A stretch of 64,000 bases of DNA from REEB95 sp035934235 (GTDB lineage: Bacteria; Pseudomonadota; Alphaproteobacteria; ATCC43930; CGMCC-115725): positions 1 to 64,000 of the forward strand of contig DASYYB010000016.1 in assembly GCA_035934235.1 (NCBI GenBank). The letters run 5' to 3'. Positions 42,235 to 50,937 of the stretch are shown here, piece by piece (the stretch's first letter is position 1; the number at the start of each line of letters is the position of its first letter). A model generated the notes under the pieces. That model worked only from the letters and a program-made list of their open reading frames with translations. It made no database searches and was not told where the DNA came from. Position numbers and translations under genes: made by a program.

Positions 42235-42669
42235 ATGCTCGTCAATCGCCGCGACCTGCGCATCGAATGGGCGCAATGCGACCCTGCCGGGATCGTCTTC
42301 TATCCGCAATATTTCATCATCTTCGACACCAGCACTGGCCAGCTGTTCGAGCGCATCGGCCTATCGGCGTCCGCGATCCGCGCCAAATACCGCATCGTCG
42401 GCTTTCCGCTGGTCGAATGCGGCGCCAAATTCATGCTGCCCTGCCATTTCGACGATGCCATCACCGTCGAAAGTGGGATCAGTCAGTGGGGCCGCACCAG
42501 CTTCACGGTCCAGCATCGGGTCCTGAAAGCCGGCAAGGTCGCGGTCGAGGCCTTCGAGAAGCGCATTTGGGCCGGCCGACATGCCGATGGCGGCATCAAG
42601 CCCGAACCGGTGCCCGCCGAGGTCAAAGCCAGCCTGTCCGACGCCAGCGGCGGCACCCGGCTCGGCTAA
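42235..42669 (+). CDS. Acyl-CoA thioesterase, 4-hydroxybenzoyl-CoA thioesterase type
   Basis: 144 residues of the hotdog fold. The active-site motif WAQCDPAGIVFYPQYF with the catalytic Asp near residue 17 is characteristic of FcbC/YbgC-type enzymes. FTVQHRVLKAGKVAVEAFEKRIWAG follows. It hydrolyses aromatic or short acyl-CoA; the physiological substrate is unknown. ATG 42235 begins 13 bp after the nrdJ terminator and the gene is followed by its own terminator at 42769. Confidence 0.9.
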   Translation: MLVNRRDLRIEWAQCDPAGIVFYPQYFIIFDTSTGQLFERIGLSASAIRAKYRIVGFPLVECGAKFMLPCHFDDAITVESGISQWGRTSFTVQHRVLKAGKVAVEAFEKRIWAGRHADGGIKPEPVPAEVKASLSDASGGTRLG

Positions 42670-42768
42670 GAAAGAAATCGCCGTCGCCCGCGGGGATATC
42701 TTGCGGTCAGCGGCCTATCACCTTGTGCCCTCGCCCCCATTTACGGCGAGGAGCCACGCGCAGTTGAC

Positions 42769-42804
42769 TGCCGGCCATCCCTCCCCGATGGCCGGCATTT
42801 TTTT
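42769..42804 (+). terminator. Rho-independent terminator of thioesterase gene
   Basis: Perfect 11-bp stem TGCCGGCCATC / GATGGCCGGCA, loop CCTCCCC, then seven T. It lies 100 bp after the thioesterase stop, and the ~65 bp between it and the RidA start should contain the next promoter. Confidence 0.9.
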
Positions 42805-42869
42805 GACCTACGGCTGGGCAAAGCGCACGGTCCGGCCGATAATCCTCGGAAACCGGACCGGGAGCGATC

Positions 42870-43334
42870 ATGGCAGGGCGAGTCGAAGCGCGACTGAAAC
42901 AACTAAAATTGGAGCTCCCCGACACGGCGGCGCCGTTGGCGAATTACGTACCGTTCGTCCGCGCCGGCGAACTGCTGTTCGTTTCCGGCCAGGTCTGCCA
43001 GTGGAACGGCGAGCGCCGGTTCGTCGGCAAGCTCGGCGCCGGTATTTCGCTCGAAGATGGGCAGCAGGCAGCGCGCCTGTGCGGCCTCAACCTGCTGGCG
43101 CAGGCGCGCACCGCTGCCGGCGACCTCGACCGGATCCGCCGCTGCGTGCGGATCAACGGCTTCGTCAACAGCACGCCGGACTTCGTGCAGCAGCCCCAGG
43201 TCATCAACGGCTGTTCCGATCTGTTCGTCGAGGTGTTGGGCGATGCCGGCCGCCATTCGCGCGTCGCGGTTAGCGTGGCGTCGTTGCCCGGCGGCGTCGC
43301 GGTCGAGATCGACGCGGTCTTCGAGGTCGGCTGA
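42870..43334 (+). CDS. RidA/YjgF-family protein
   Basis: 154 residues. LANYVPFVRAGELLFVSGQVCQWNGERRFVGKLG and INGFVNSTPDFVQQPQVINGCSDLFVEVLGDAGRHSRVAV match the larger, YjgH-like RidA subgroup. The Arg of canonical RidA imine hydrolases is present in SRVAV. It may detoxify reactive enamines/imines or have another deaminase role. The TGA overlaps the next gene's ATG by one base (TGATG). Confidence 0.9.
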   Translation: MAGRVEARLKQLKLELPDTAAPLANYVPFVRAGELLFVSGQVCQWNGERRFVGKLGAGISLEDGQQAARLCGLNLLAQARTAAGDLDRIRRCVRINGFVNSTPDFVQQPQVINGCSDLFVEVLGDAGRHSRVAVSVASLPGGVAVEIDAVFEVG

Positions 43335-44494
43335 TGGACGGCACCGATCGGCTGACGCTGCGCGTCGTCGATCGCCTGGCGAAAGTGCCGGCCGCCGCTT
43401 GGGATGCGTGCGCCGGCGATCATCCGTTCGTCGTGCACGCCTTCCTCCAGGCGCTTGAGGAATCGGGTTCGGTCACCGGCGACACCGGCTGGCTGCCGCA
43501 GCATCTGTTGCTCGAGGACACCGACGGAAAGTTGATCGGCGCCGCGCCGCTCTACGTCAAAAGCCATTCCTACGGCGAGTACGTGTTCGATCACGGCTGG
43601 GCGGAAGCCTATGAACGCGCCGGCGGCCGCTATTACCCAAAATTGCAGGTCGCGGTGCCGTTCACACCGGTGCCGGGACCGCGGCTGCTGATACGGCCCG
43701 GAGCCGGCAACGATGCAACGCGTCTATTGATTGCCGGCCTGCTCGAAGTGGCAAAACGGACGGACGTGTCGTCGTTGCACATCACCTTCCCGACAAGCGT
43801 CGAATGCGACGCGCTCGTCAACGCGGGTTTTCTTCGGCGTGTTGGCCGTCAGTTCCATTGGGAAAATCAAGGCTATCGCAGCTTTGACGATTTTCTCGGC
43901 GCGCTCAATGCGCGCAAACGCAAACAGATCAAGCGAGAACGGCGTGACGCCAATGCGGCGGTGCGCATCGAGCTGCTCTCCGGCTCTGATTTAAAGCCAC
44001 GCCACTGGGATGCGTTCTTCCGGTTCTATACCTCGACCTCGGACCGGAAATGGGGCGCACCCTATTTGACGCGCGAATTCTTTGACTTGTTGGGCGAACG
44101 CATGGCGGACCGCGTCCTGCTAGTGATGGCGGAGGACGACGGTCGCTACGTCGCCGGCGCGCTCAATCTGATCGGAGCCGACACGCTTTACGGCCGCAAC
44201 TGGGGCTGCGTCGGCGACTTTCCGTTCCTGCATTTCGAGGCGTGCTATTACCGCGCCATCGATTTCGCAATCACCCACGGCTTGAAGCGTGTCGAGGCCG
44301 GCGCGCAGGGCTCGCACAAAATCCAGCGCGGGTATCTGCCGCAACCGACCTATAGCGCCCATTGGATCCGCGACCCCAGTTTCCGCCGCGCGGTGGCGGA
44401 CTTTCTCCGGCGCGAAACCGTGGCGGTCGAGAACGAGATGGACGAGCTGGAACAGGGCCTGTCGCCATTCCGCCGGGAAGGCGATGGACCCTGA
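43334..44494 (+). CDS. GNAT/FemAB-like N-acyltransferase (peptidogalycan biosynthesis family)
   Basis: 386 residues. The sequence (PAAAWDACAGDHPFVVHAFLQALEESGSV, GAAPLYVKSHSYGEYVFDHGWAEAYERAGGRYYPKLQ, VPFTPVPGPRLL, then RKRKQIKRERRDA and GRNWGCVGDFPFLHFEACYYRAIDFAI) matches the DUF482 family, a tandem GNAT fold related to FemAB. The function is not established; an acyl transfer to a small molecule or envelope component is likely. Start and stop overlap both neighbours (1 and 11 bp), so it is translated as part of the RidA-alkA operon. Confidence 0.88.
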   Translation: MDGTDRLTLRVVDRLAKVPAAAWDACAGDHPFVVHAFLQALEESGSVTGDTGWLPQHLLLEDTDGKLIGAAPLYVKSHSYGEYVFDHGWAEAYERAGGRYYPKLQVAVPFTPVPGPRLLIRPGAGNDATRLLIAGLLEVAKRTDVSSLHITFPTSVECDALVNAGFLRRVGRQFHWENQGYRSFDDFLGALNARKRKQIKRERRDANAAVRIELLSGSDLKPRHWDAFFRFYTSTSDRKWGAPYLTREFFDLLGERMADRVLLVMAEDDGRYVAGALNLIGADTLYGRNWGCVGDFPFLHFEACYYRAIDFAITHGLKRVEAGAQGSHKIQRGYLPQPTYSAHWIRDPSFRRAVADFLRRETVAVENEMDELEQGLSPFRREGDGP

Positions 44495-45077
44495 ACTGCA
44501 CCGCCGGCTGATCGCCATCGCCGGCACCGTGTCGCCGGAATTGCAAGCGCATATCGCCGCCGCGCCGATCTGGTTTCCCGAACGCGCGGACAAGGGCGTC
44601 GCCGCCTTCCTGGCGCGTGCCGTGACCGGCCAGCAGGTTTCTGCGGCCGCGGCGCGCAGCATCTGGGCGCGGGTCGAAACCGCGGCCGGTGACACGCTCG
44701 CCGATTTCCTGTGCGCCACGAACGAAACCGCGCTCAAGCAATGCGGCTTGTCGCGCAACAAGATCAAGGCGCTGTGCCATATCGGCGCGGCACATGCGGC
44801 GGGCTTGCTCGACAGCGCCGAAATCCGCGCGCTCGATCATGCGACTCGCTCGGCACGTTTGACTGAGATCTGGGGGATCGGCCAGTGGACGTGCGACATG
44901 CTGGCGATTTTCTATTGCCGCGAGCTCGATGTCTGGCCGGACGGTGATCTCGCCGTGGTGCGCGGCGTCAGACGCTTCGCGCGGCGGCGCAAGCCAGAAC
45001 GCGTGGCGGCACAGTTCGCTCCCTATCGGTCGCTACTCGCGCTCTACATGTGGCGGCTCGCCGGCGCGGCGATGTAG
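44484..45077 (+). CDS. alkA: DNA-3-methyladenine glycosylase II
   Basis: 197 residues from ATG 44484, overlapping the upstream gene by 11 bp. HhH-GPD superfamily: RAVTGQQVSAAAARSIWARV, GLSRNKIKALCHIG, the helix-hairpin-helix LTEIWGIGQWTCDMLAIFY and the catalytic Asp in DVWPDGDLAVVRGVRRF. It lacks the N-terminal domain of E. coli AlkA, as common in short AlkA homologues. It excises alkylated purines in base-excision repair. Confidence 0.93.
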   Translation: MDPELHRRLIAIAGTVSPELQAHIAAAPIWFPERADKGVAAFLARAVTGQQVSAAAARSIWARVETAAGDTLADFLCATNETALKQCGLSRNKIKALCHIGAAHAAGLLDSAEIRALDHATRSARLTEIWGIGQWTCDMLAIFYCRELDVWPDGDLAVVRGVRRFARRRKPERVAAQFAPYRSLLALYMWRLAGAAM

Positions 45078-45099
45078 ACCGAAACGAGAAAGGCCGTTC

Positions 45100-45138
45100 G
45101 GGGACCAAGATGTTATTCGGCGTACAATTTTGGTCCCC
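45100..45138. repeat. Inverted repeat GGGGACCAA...TTGGTCCCC
   Basis: Perfect 9-bp arms (11 of 12 with one mismatch) and a ~21-bp spacer, 22 bp after alkA and 73 bp before the NTF2-like stop. No T-run is present on either strand. It marks the left edge of the LysR cassette and could be a bidirectional 3'-end hairpin or an old mobile-element scar. Confidence 0.5.
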
Positions 45139-45211
45139 TGAGCTGGGGATACTTCCGGAAGGAACGCTCTCACCGCCCGGCCTAATCAAGCCCAGAGAGC
45201 ACTCGGTTGTG

Positions 45212-45577
45212 TCATGATGGTATTGAATCGAGGAACACATAGAGCGTGGCGATCTTGTCGCCGCGAACGATGATTACGTCCAAGCCGGTGTAATCAGGCT
45301 TCTCCCCACGCGGACCAGACCCCCATGCCAGACGGCCGGCGTTATGGAGCGCCTGCGGCTTGCCGTGAGGCGTATACGCAAAGTGAGGGTGAGACGCACG
45401 CAAGTCTCCTGCGAACTTGTCCAATGCGTCGCGCCCGACGATAACGCCGGGAGGCACATAGAGCATGCAGTCATCGGCGTAGAGCTCCTCGATTGCCGCG
45501 CGACGGCGCGCTGGATCGCCTTCACCGAAAACTTCCTGCAGGTTGCGGTTTAGCAATTCATGAATCCTATCCGACAT
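45212..45577 (-). CDS. NTF2-like/SnoaL-family protein
   Basis: 121 residues from ATG 45577 (CGGAGATG upstream). Small alpha+beta barrel of the SnoaL/NTF2 type: IHELLNRNLQEVFGEGDPARRRAAIEELYADDCMLYVPPGVIVGRDALDKF and LAWGSGPRGEKPDYTGLDVIIVRGDKIATLYVFLD. Members are isomerases, hydratases or ligand-binding proteins; activity here is unknown. It is divergent from the LysR gene and carries the shared 32-bp element 57 bp upstream, so it is a probable LysR target. Confidence 0.87.
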   Translation of the reverse strand: MSDRIHELLNRNLQEVFGEGDPARRRAAIEELYADDCMLYVPPGVIVGRDALDKFAGDLRASHPHFAYTPHGKPQALHNAGRLAWGSGPRGEKPDYTGLDVIIVRGDKIATLYVFLDSIPS

Positions 45578-45634
45578 AGCGCATCTCCGTGTGTCTTTGC
45601 GGGCCACGCAAATTTGTGGCGGAGCACGCATTTT

Positions 45635-45666
45635 CGAAATAGAAATAGATGCAAGCTATCGTTGCA
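45635..45666. promoter_or_regulatory. LysR regulatory element, copy 1
   Basis: 32-bp element starting CGAAATAG and ending ATCGTTGCA, 27 of 32 identical to copy 2 at 47949-47980. It contains an ATAG-N7-CTAT dyad (T-N11-A type) and lies between the divergent LysR and NTF2-like genes, 9 bp before the LysR ATG. Confidence 0.78.
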
Positions 45667-45675
45667 GGATTGTCA

Positions 45676-46680
45676 ATGTCAAAACTGCCTGATTTTGAAG
45701 GCCTCGCGATGTTCGCCAAGGTGGCAGAGGAGCGATCATTCGCCGCGGCGTCCAAAGCCATGGGCGTATCGGTCGCTACCGTCTCGCGGGCCGTCACACG
45801 CCTCGAAGAACGGCTTGGAGGGCGTCTGTTCAATCGAACCTCGCGGCGACTTGCGTTGACGGACTACGGCCACGCGTTAGCCGAGCGGGCCTCTAAGATT
45901 TACGCCGAGGCAGAAGAAGCCGAAAACATCGCGCGGGAAGCCTCCAGCCGTCCGCGGGGCTTGGTGAAACTTTCGGCCCCGCTATCCTTCGGCACGCGCT
46001 GGGTCGCGCCACTGCTGCCGGAGTTTTTTCGCCGATATCCCGACATCGCGGTTGATCTTCATCTCACTGATGCGCAGACCGACCTGATCGGCGACGGCTT
46101 TGACGCTGCGCTGCGCGTCGCAGTGATGGAAGACTCTTCTCTTGTCGCACGACTGATCGTGCCAGTTCGCCGGTTTGTGGTTGCCTCACCCGCCTACATT
46201 GCTCGATATGGCCGTCCACAGCACCCGCATGACCTGGGCGCCCATCGGTGCCTGAGCTATGCCAATAGAGCGAAGCGCGACATCTGGCGCTTCATTCATC
46301 GGAAGACGGGGGAAGAATGCCCGATCACGCCAACCGGGCCTCTGAGAGGAACGAGTGTCGAAGCTCTGTTGCCAACGATACTGGAGGGGTTGGCGCTCAC
46401 CGAGCTGCCCGAGTTTGTCGCGACAGAATATTTTCGAGAGAAGCAGCTTGAGTCTATCCTGACCGATTGGCGCCTGCCGGAAGGCGGATTGTATTTCGTG
46501 ACACCGACAGCTCGCGCGCGTCCCGCAAAAATCTCCGCCCTGGCCGACTTCTTGATCGCGGAGCTTACCGACGCGCGATGGAGTGCAGAGGCCGTGATGG
46601 GCTGGAAACTGCCAACGCAACAGCAGAGCGAGCGAAGCCGTCCTAGTCGAGGTGTCGGGAGCGCCGGCCGTCGAGGCTAA
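45676..46680 (+). CDS. LysR-family transcriptional regulator
   Basis: 334 residues from ATG 45676 (AGGA upstream). N-terminal HTH (LAMFAKVAEERSFAAASKAMGVSVATVSRAVTRLEERLGGRLFNRTSRRLALT) and a type 2 periplasmic-binding-like effector domain starting about residue 90. The C-terminal ~25 residues (QQQSERSRPSRGVGSAGRRG) extend beyond the usual end and overlap the convergent DoxX gene by 38 bp. It probably controls the flanking NTF2-like gene and the DoxX/SDR genes through the duplicated 32-bp element. Confidence 0.92.
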   Translation: MSKLPDFEGLAMFAKVAEERSFAAASKAMGVSVATVSRAVTRLEERLGGRLFNRTSRRLALTDYGHALAERASKIYAEAEEAENIAREASSRPRGLVKLSAPLSFGTRWVAPLLPEFFRRYPDIAVDLHLTDAQTDLIGDGFDAALRVAVMEDSSLVARLIVPVRRFVVASPAYIARYGRPQHPHDLGAHRCLSYANRAKRDIWRFIHRKTGEECPITPTGPLRGTSVEALLPTILEGLALTELPEFVATEYFREKQLESILTDWRLPEGGLYFVTPTARARPAKISALADFLIAELTDARWSAEAVMGWKLPTQQQSERSRPSRGVGSAGRRG

Positions 46681-47092
46681 TGCGGCCGCCACCGAAGGCG
46701 ACCACGTGCAGCAGACCGCCAGCGATCGCGACATTCTTGAAGAAGTGGATGAATTGGTCCTGGTCGCCGAAATTGTGGTGGAAGAACACGGCGGTCGCGA
46801 GGGTGAACAGGAAGAGAATGCTCGCGACGATCCGGGTGCGGAAGCCGAGCAGAAGCGTGATCCCGCCCACGATCTCAACGAACGCGGAAAGGGCAAACGC
46901 GGCCGAAGGCAGTGGAAGGCCGACTGACTGGATGTAGCCGATCGTCATTGCGGGCGCTGCGAGCTTAGAGAACCCAGAAAGAAGGAAAAGCACGCTGATC
47001 ATTGCGCGACCGACGGCGGGAACGACCGTCGTTACGGCGTTGGGAACCTCGGAGGCGACGCTCCTGGATTCGGCATAGGCTTGGGTGCTCAT
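46643..47092 (-). CDS. DoxX-family membrane protein
   Basis: 149 residues from ATG 47092 (AAAGGACACACG upstream). Four TM helices; AMISVLFLLSGFSKLAAPAMTIGYIQSVGLPLP, FVEIVGGITLLLGFRTRIVASILFLFTLATAVFFH and FFKNVAIAGGLL are typical of DoxX/YphA proteins. Some members associate with thiosulfate:quinone reductase or SOD complexes; here the role is unknown. It lies 49 bp after the SDR gene, probably co-transcribed. Confidence 0.88.
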   Translation of the reverse strand: MSTQAYAESRSVASEVPNAVTTVVPAVGRAMISVLFLLSGFSKLAAPAMTIGYIQSVGLPLPSAAFALSAFVEIVGGITLLLGFRTRIVASILFLFTLATAVFFHHNFGDQDQFIHFFKNVAIAGGLLHVVAFGGGRISLDGRRSRHLD

Positions 47093-47141
47093 ATCGTGTG
47101 TCCTTTGTGATTGATTGCTTGGCGGGTCGACGAGACTCCCG

Positions 47142-47897
47142 TCAGATTTGGGCTTGTCCGCCATCGACGAAGAGCTCGACGCCGGCGATGAAGCTTGCAT
47201 CGTCGGAAGCCAAGAAGACGGCGGCGCCAGCGACGTCATCGGGATCACCGACACGCCCGAGCGGGACGGTGGAAGCCATGGTGTCGAGCAGGCCCTGCTG
47301 CTGCGTGGCGTCGGGACCGGCCAGATCAACAAGACCAGGCGTCTTGATCGGGCCTGGGCTGATGACGTTCACGCGGATACCGCGAGTCTTTAGGTCGAGC
47401 GTCCAGCTCCGGGCGAAGTTCCGCACCGCGGCCTTCGAAGCGCTGTAGACGCTGAACGCTGGCGTGCCCTTGATGCTGACGTTGGAGGCGGTGAGAATCA
47501 CCGACGCGCGATCGACCAGGAGAGGCAGCGCCTTCTGCACTGTGAAGAGAACACCCTTCACGTTGCGGCCGAAAGTGTCGTCGTATTGCGCTTCGGTGAT
47601 CGACCCGAGGGGCAGCATAGAGCCGCCGCCGGCGTTGACGAACAACACGTCAATGCGGCCCGCGTCCGCTTTCACGCACTCATAGAGCCGATTGAGATCG
47701 CTTAGTTTGGCGGAGTCTGCCTGGATGCCGGTGGCCCTGGACCCGATCGCCGCGACCGCCGCATCGAGTTCGGCCGGACGCCGGCCAGTTACGAAGACAC
47801 GCGCCCCTTCTGCGACGAAACGCTTGGCGGTGGCGAGGCCGATGCCAGTGGTGCCGCCGGTAACGACGGCGATTTTTCCTTCGAGTTTGCGCGCCAT
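47142..47897 (-). CDS. Short-chain dehydrogenase/reductase (SDR)
   Basis: 251 residues from ATG 47897 (AAGGAGAG upstream). Cofactor motif VVTGGTTGIGLATAKRF (TGxxxGIG; GRRP downstream suggests NADP(H)), NAGGG, catalytic Ser (LTASNVS), Tyr/Lys (YSASKAA) and the C-terminal VDGG. Oxidoreductase of unknown substrate. First gene of the SDR-DoxX unit; LysR element copy 2 lies 51 bp upstream. Confidence 0.94.
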   Translation of the reverse strand: MARKLEGKIAVVTGGTTGIGLATAKRFVAEGARVFVTGRRPAELDAAVAAIGSRATGIQADSAKLSDLNRLYECVKADAGRIDVLFVNAGGGSMLPLGSITEAQYDDTFGRNVKGVLFTVQKALPLLVDRASVILTASNVSIKGTPAFSVYSASKAAVRNFARSWTLDLKTRGIRVNVISPGPIKTPGLVDLAGPDATQQQGLLDTMASTVPLGRVGDPDDVAGAAVFLASDDASFIAGVELFVDGGQAQI

Positions 47898-47948
47898 GAT
47901 GTGTCTCTCCTTGCTGGCGAGACAAATCTGTCGCGACAATCTATTTTC

Positions 47949-47980
47949 CGAAATAGCAATGGATGAAATCCATCGTTGCA
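47949..47980. promoter_or_regulatory. LysR regulatory element, copy 2
   Basis: 32-bp element 27/32 identical to copy 1, here with a perfect ATGGAT-GAA-ATCCAT dyad. It has the same orientation and nearly the same distance to its minus-strand target gene (51 bp to SDR; 57 bp for copy 1 to the NTF2-like gene). Confidence 0.78.
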
Positions 47981-48245
47981 TATTTATAGGGTAGATATCT
48001 TCCCAACGCGATGCGCCTCCACGACCGGGACTAACGACGATCGCCCGCACTGACCGGACAATTAGGCCCGGCAGATGTCGATGAGCTTTTGAACAGAGAC
48101 AGTGCCTGCCCGACAGCGAGGCCAACCGACGTATCCGGAACGGCACCCCTAATCCCAGCCTTTCCGCTATTTCGCGGCGATTGGGCTGTAAGGGCGAAAA
48201 ACCAACTCGTTAAGCTAGCGGTTCGCCCGAAGGCGGCCTTTTCGC
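47981..48245. other. Intergenic region downstream of clpA
   Basis: About 265 bp between the SDR promoter element and the clpA stop. I see no gene with a ribosome-binding site or family resemblance, and no convincing terminator with a T-run; a short CGCC-TTCG-GGCG hairpin lies near 48230. Confidence 0.5.
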
Positions 48246-50561
48246 TTACTGGTCGACGAGCTCCTGTTCCGGCTGCTCGCCGGAATCCTTGCTTGGCAGC
48301 TTCGGCGGCGCCTCGATGTAGGCGAAGGCGAGCTTGTCGCCGTCGCGCCGCACCTGCACCACGCCGCCCTTGGCAAGCTTGCCGAACAGCAATTCCTCGG
48401 CGAGCGGCTTCTTGACGTGCTCCTGGATGATGCGGGCGAGCGGCCGCGCACCGTAGAGCCGGTCGTAACCCTTTTCGGCAAGCCATTTCCGCGCCGCCTC
48501 GTCGAGCTCGATGGTGACGTTGCGGTCGGCGAGCTGCTCTTCGAGCTGGAGGATGAACTTGTCGACGACGCGACCCACCGTTTCCGGCGTCAGCGCCGCG
48601 AACGAGATCACCGCATCGAGCCGGTTGCGGAACTCCGGCGTGAACATCCGTTTGATCGCTTCCTCGTCGTCGCCAGTGCGCACATCGCTGCCGAAGCCGA
48701 TCGCCGGCTTCGCCAAGTCGGACGCGCCGGCATTGGTCGTCATGATCAGGATGACGTTGCGGAAGTCGACGTTCTTGCCGTTGTGGTCGGTCAACTTACC
48801 GTAATCCATCACCTGCAACAGGATGTTGAACAGGTCGGGATGCGCCTTCTCGATTTCATCGAGCAACAGGACACAATGCGGATGCTGATCGACCGCGTCG
48901 GTCAGCAGGCCGCCCTGATCGAAACCGACATAGCCCGGCGGCGCGCCGATCAGGCGCGACACGGTGTGCCGCTCCATGTATTCCGACATGTCGAAGCGCT
49001 TGAGCTCGATACCGAGCGTGCGTGCCAGCTGCCGCGCAACTTCGGTCTTGCCGACGCCGGTCGGTCCGGAGAACAGATAGCTGCCGATTGGCTTCTCGGC
49101 CTCGCGCAGGCCGGCGCGGGCGAGCTTGATCGCCGCGGTCAACGCTTCGATCGCCTTGTCCTGGCCGAAGACCATGGTCCTGAGGTCGCGGTCGAGGTTT
49201 TTCAGTACCTCGCGGTCATCGCGCGACACGCTCTTGGGCGGAATCCGCGCCATGGTGGCGACGACAGCCTCGACTTCCTTGGCCGTGATCGTCTTGCGCC
49301 GCTTGCTTTCCGGCAGCAGCATCTGCGACGCACCGACCTCGTCAATGACGTCGATCGCCTTGTCCGGTAGCTTGCGGTCGCCGATGTAGCGATTCGACAA
49401 TTCGACCGCGCTGCGGATGGCGTCGGCGGTGTAGCGTACGCGATGGTGCCGCTCGTAATACGGCTTCAGGCCGCGCAGGATCTTGACCGAATCCTCGACC
49501 GTCGGCTCGTTGATATCGATCTTCTGGAACCGCCGTACCAGCGCGCGGTCCTTCTCGAAGTAGTTGCGGTATTCCTTGTAGGTGGTCGAGCCGATGCAGC
49601 GGATTGCACCCGACGCCAGCGCCGGCTTGAGCAGGTTCGATGCGTCCATGGCGCCACCCGAGGTGGCACCGGCGCCAATGACGGTGTGGATCTCGTCGAT
49701 GAACAGGATCGCACCGGGCATCGCCTCGAGCTCCGCGAGCACGGCTTTCAAGCGCTCCTCGAAATCGCCGCGATAGCGCGTGCCGGCGAGCAGCGCGCCC
49801 ATGTCGAGCCCGTAGATCGTCGCGTTCTGCAACACGTCCGGCACTTCGCGCTGCACGATGCGGCGCGCCAAGCCTTCGGCGATGGCGGTCTTGCCAACGC
49901 CGGGATCGCCGACATACAGCGGATTGTTCTTCGAGCGCCGGCACAGGATCTGGATGGTGCGGTCGACTTCGGATTCGCGGCCGATCAGCGGATCGATCTT
50001 GCCGTTGCGCGCCTTCTTGTTGAGGTTGACGCAATAAGCGTCGAGCGCGTCGTGCGCGCGCTTCGATGGCTTCTCGGTGCGCTCTTCTTCTTCGGCGCCC
50101 TGGACCCGGCGCGTCTCGGAGCGCCCTGGCGCCTTGGCAATACCGTGGGAGATGTAATTGACCGCATCGAAGCGCGTCATGTCCTGCTCTTGCAGGAAAT
50201 AGACGGCGTGGCTCTCGCGTTCGGCGAATAGCGCGACCAGCACGTTGGCGCCCGTCACTTCCTCGCGGCCCGACGATTGGACGTGAATCGCGGCGCGTTG
50301 CAGGACGCGCTGGAAGCTCGCCGTCGGCTTGGCGTCTTCGACGTGCGTCGCGACCAGATTGACGAGTTCGTTGTCGACGTAGTTGACCAGCTCGCGGCGC
50401 AGCTTCTCGATATCGACGGTACAGGCGCGCAGCACCGCCATCGCATCCTGATCCTCGGTCAGCGCCAGCAGTAGATGCTCGAGCGTCGCGTACTCGTGCC
50501 GACGCTCGTTGGCATAGCCAAGCGCGCGGTGCAGGGTCTTTTCGAGATTACGCGACAACAT
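48246..50561 (-). CDS. clpA: ATP-dependent Clp protease ATP-binding subunit ClpA
   Basis: 771 residues. N-terminal Clp repeat domain (LEKTLHRALGYANERRHEYATLEHLLLALTED) that docks ClpS, AAA1 with GDPGVGKTAIAEGLA, AAA2 with GPTGVGKTEVARQLA, and the ClpP-binding IGF-type loop (IGFGSDV). It unfolds substrates for ClpP; with ClpS it degrades N-end-rule proteins marked by Aat. It follows clpS by 46 bp. Confidence 0.97.
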   Translation of the reverse strand: MLSRNLEKTLHRALGYANERRHEYATLEHLLLALTEDQDAMAVLRACTVDIEKLRRELVNYVDNELVNLVATHVEDAKPTASFQRVLQRAAIHVQSSGREEVTGANVLVALFAERESHAVYFLQEQDMTRFDAVNYISHGIAKAPGRSETRRVQGAEEEERTEKPSKRAHDALDAYCVNLNKKARNGKIDPLIGRESEVDRTIQILCRRSKNNPLYVGDPGVGKTAIAEGLARRIVQREVPDVLQNATIYGLDMGALLAGTRYRGDFEERLKAVLAELEAMPGAILFIDEIHTVIGAGATSGGAMDASNLLKPALASGAIRCIGSTTYKEYRNYFEKDRALVRRFQKIDINEPTVEDSVKILRGLKPYYERHHRVRYTADAIRSAVELSNRYIGDRKLPDKAIDVIDEVGASQMLLPESKRRKTITAKEVEAVVATMARIPPKSVSRDDREVLKNLDRDLRTMVFGQDKAIEALTAAIKLARAGLREAEKPIGSYLFSGPTGVGKTEVARQLARTLGIELKRFDMSEYMERHTVSRLIGAPPGYVGFDQGGLLTDAVDQHPHCVLLLDEIEKAHPDLFNILLQVMDYGKLTDHNGKNVDFRNVILIMTTNAGASDLAKPAIGFGSDVRTGDDEEAIKRMFTPEFRNRLDAVISFAALTPETVGRVVDKFILQLEEQLADRNVTIELDEAARKWLAEKGYDRLYGARPLARIIQEHVKKPLAEELLFGKLAKGGVVQVRRDGDKLAFAYIEAPPKLPSKDSGEQPEQELVDQ

Positions 50562-50607
50562 CGACTTTGATCCTTCTACCTACTGGCTACAGGTTCCTGG
50601 GTGCGGG

Positions 50608-50937
50608 TCAGTCCTTCTCCAGGGTGCATTGCAACGGGTGCTGGTGCTGACGCGCAAAGTCCATCACCTGCGTCACCTTCGATTCCGCAACTTCGTAAGT
50701 ATACACGCCGCAGACGCCGACGCCGCGGCGATGCACGTGCAACATGATCCGAGTCGCCTCGTCGCGATTCTTGCCGAAGAACCGCTCCAGAATGTGCACG
50801 ACAAACTCCATCGGCGTGTAATCATCGTTCAACATCAGGACCTTGTACATCGAAGGTTTTTTCGTCTTGGGCTTCGCCTTGACGATGACGCCCGTCGACG
50901 GCCCTTCGTTGCCGTTGCGTTTCTCGATATCACTCAT
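50608..50937 (-). CDS. clpS: ATP-dependent Clp protease adaptor ClpS
   Basis: 109 residues from ATG 50937. A flexible N-terminal extension (~35 residues) precedes the core KPSMYKVLMLNDDYTPMEFVVHILERFF with the NDD substrate pocket, then HRRGVGVCGVYTYEVAESKV. It recognises N-terminal Leu/Phe/Trp/Tyr and delivers them to ClpA. In an operon with clpA. Confidence 0.96.
   Translation of the reverse strand: MSDIEKRNGNEGPSTGVIVKAKPKTKKPSMYKVLMLNDDYTPMEFVVHILERFFGKNRDEATRIMLHVHRRGVGVCGVYTYEVAESKVTQVMDFARQHQHPLQCTLEKD

Noticed and set aside
48031..48486. A 151-codon frame overlapping the clpA 3' end
   Set aside because: Mostly an alternative frame of clpA plus intergenic DNA, without a ribosome-binding site.
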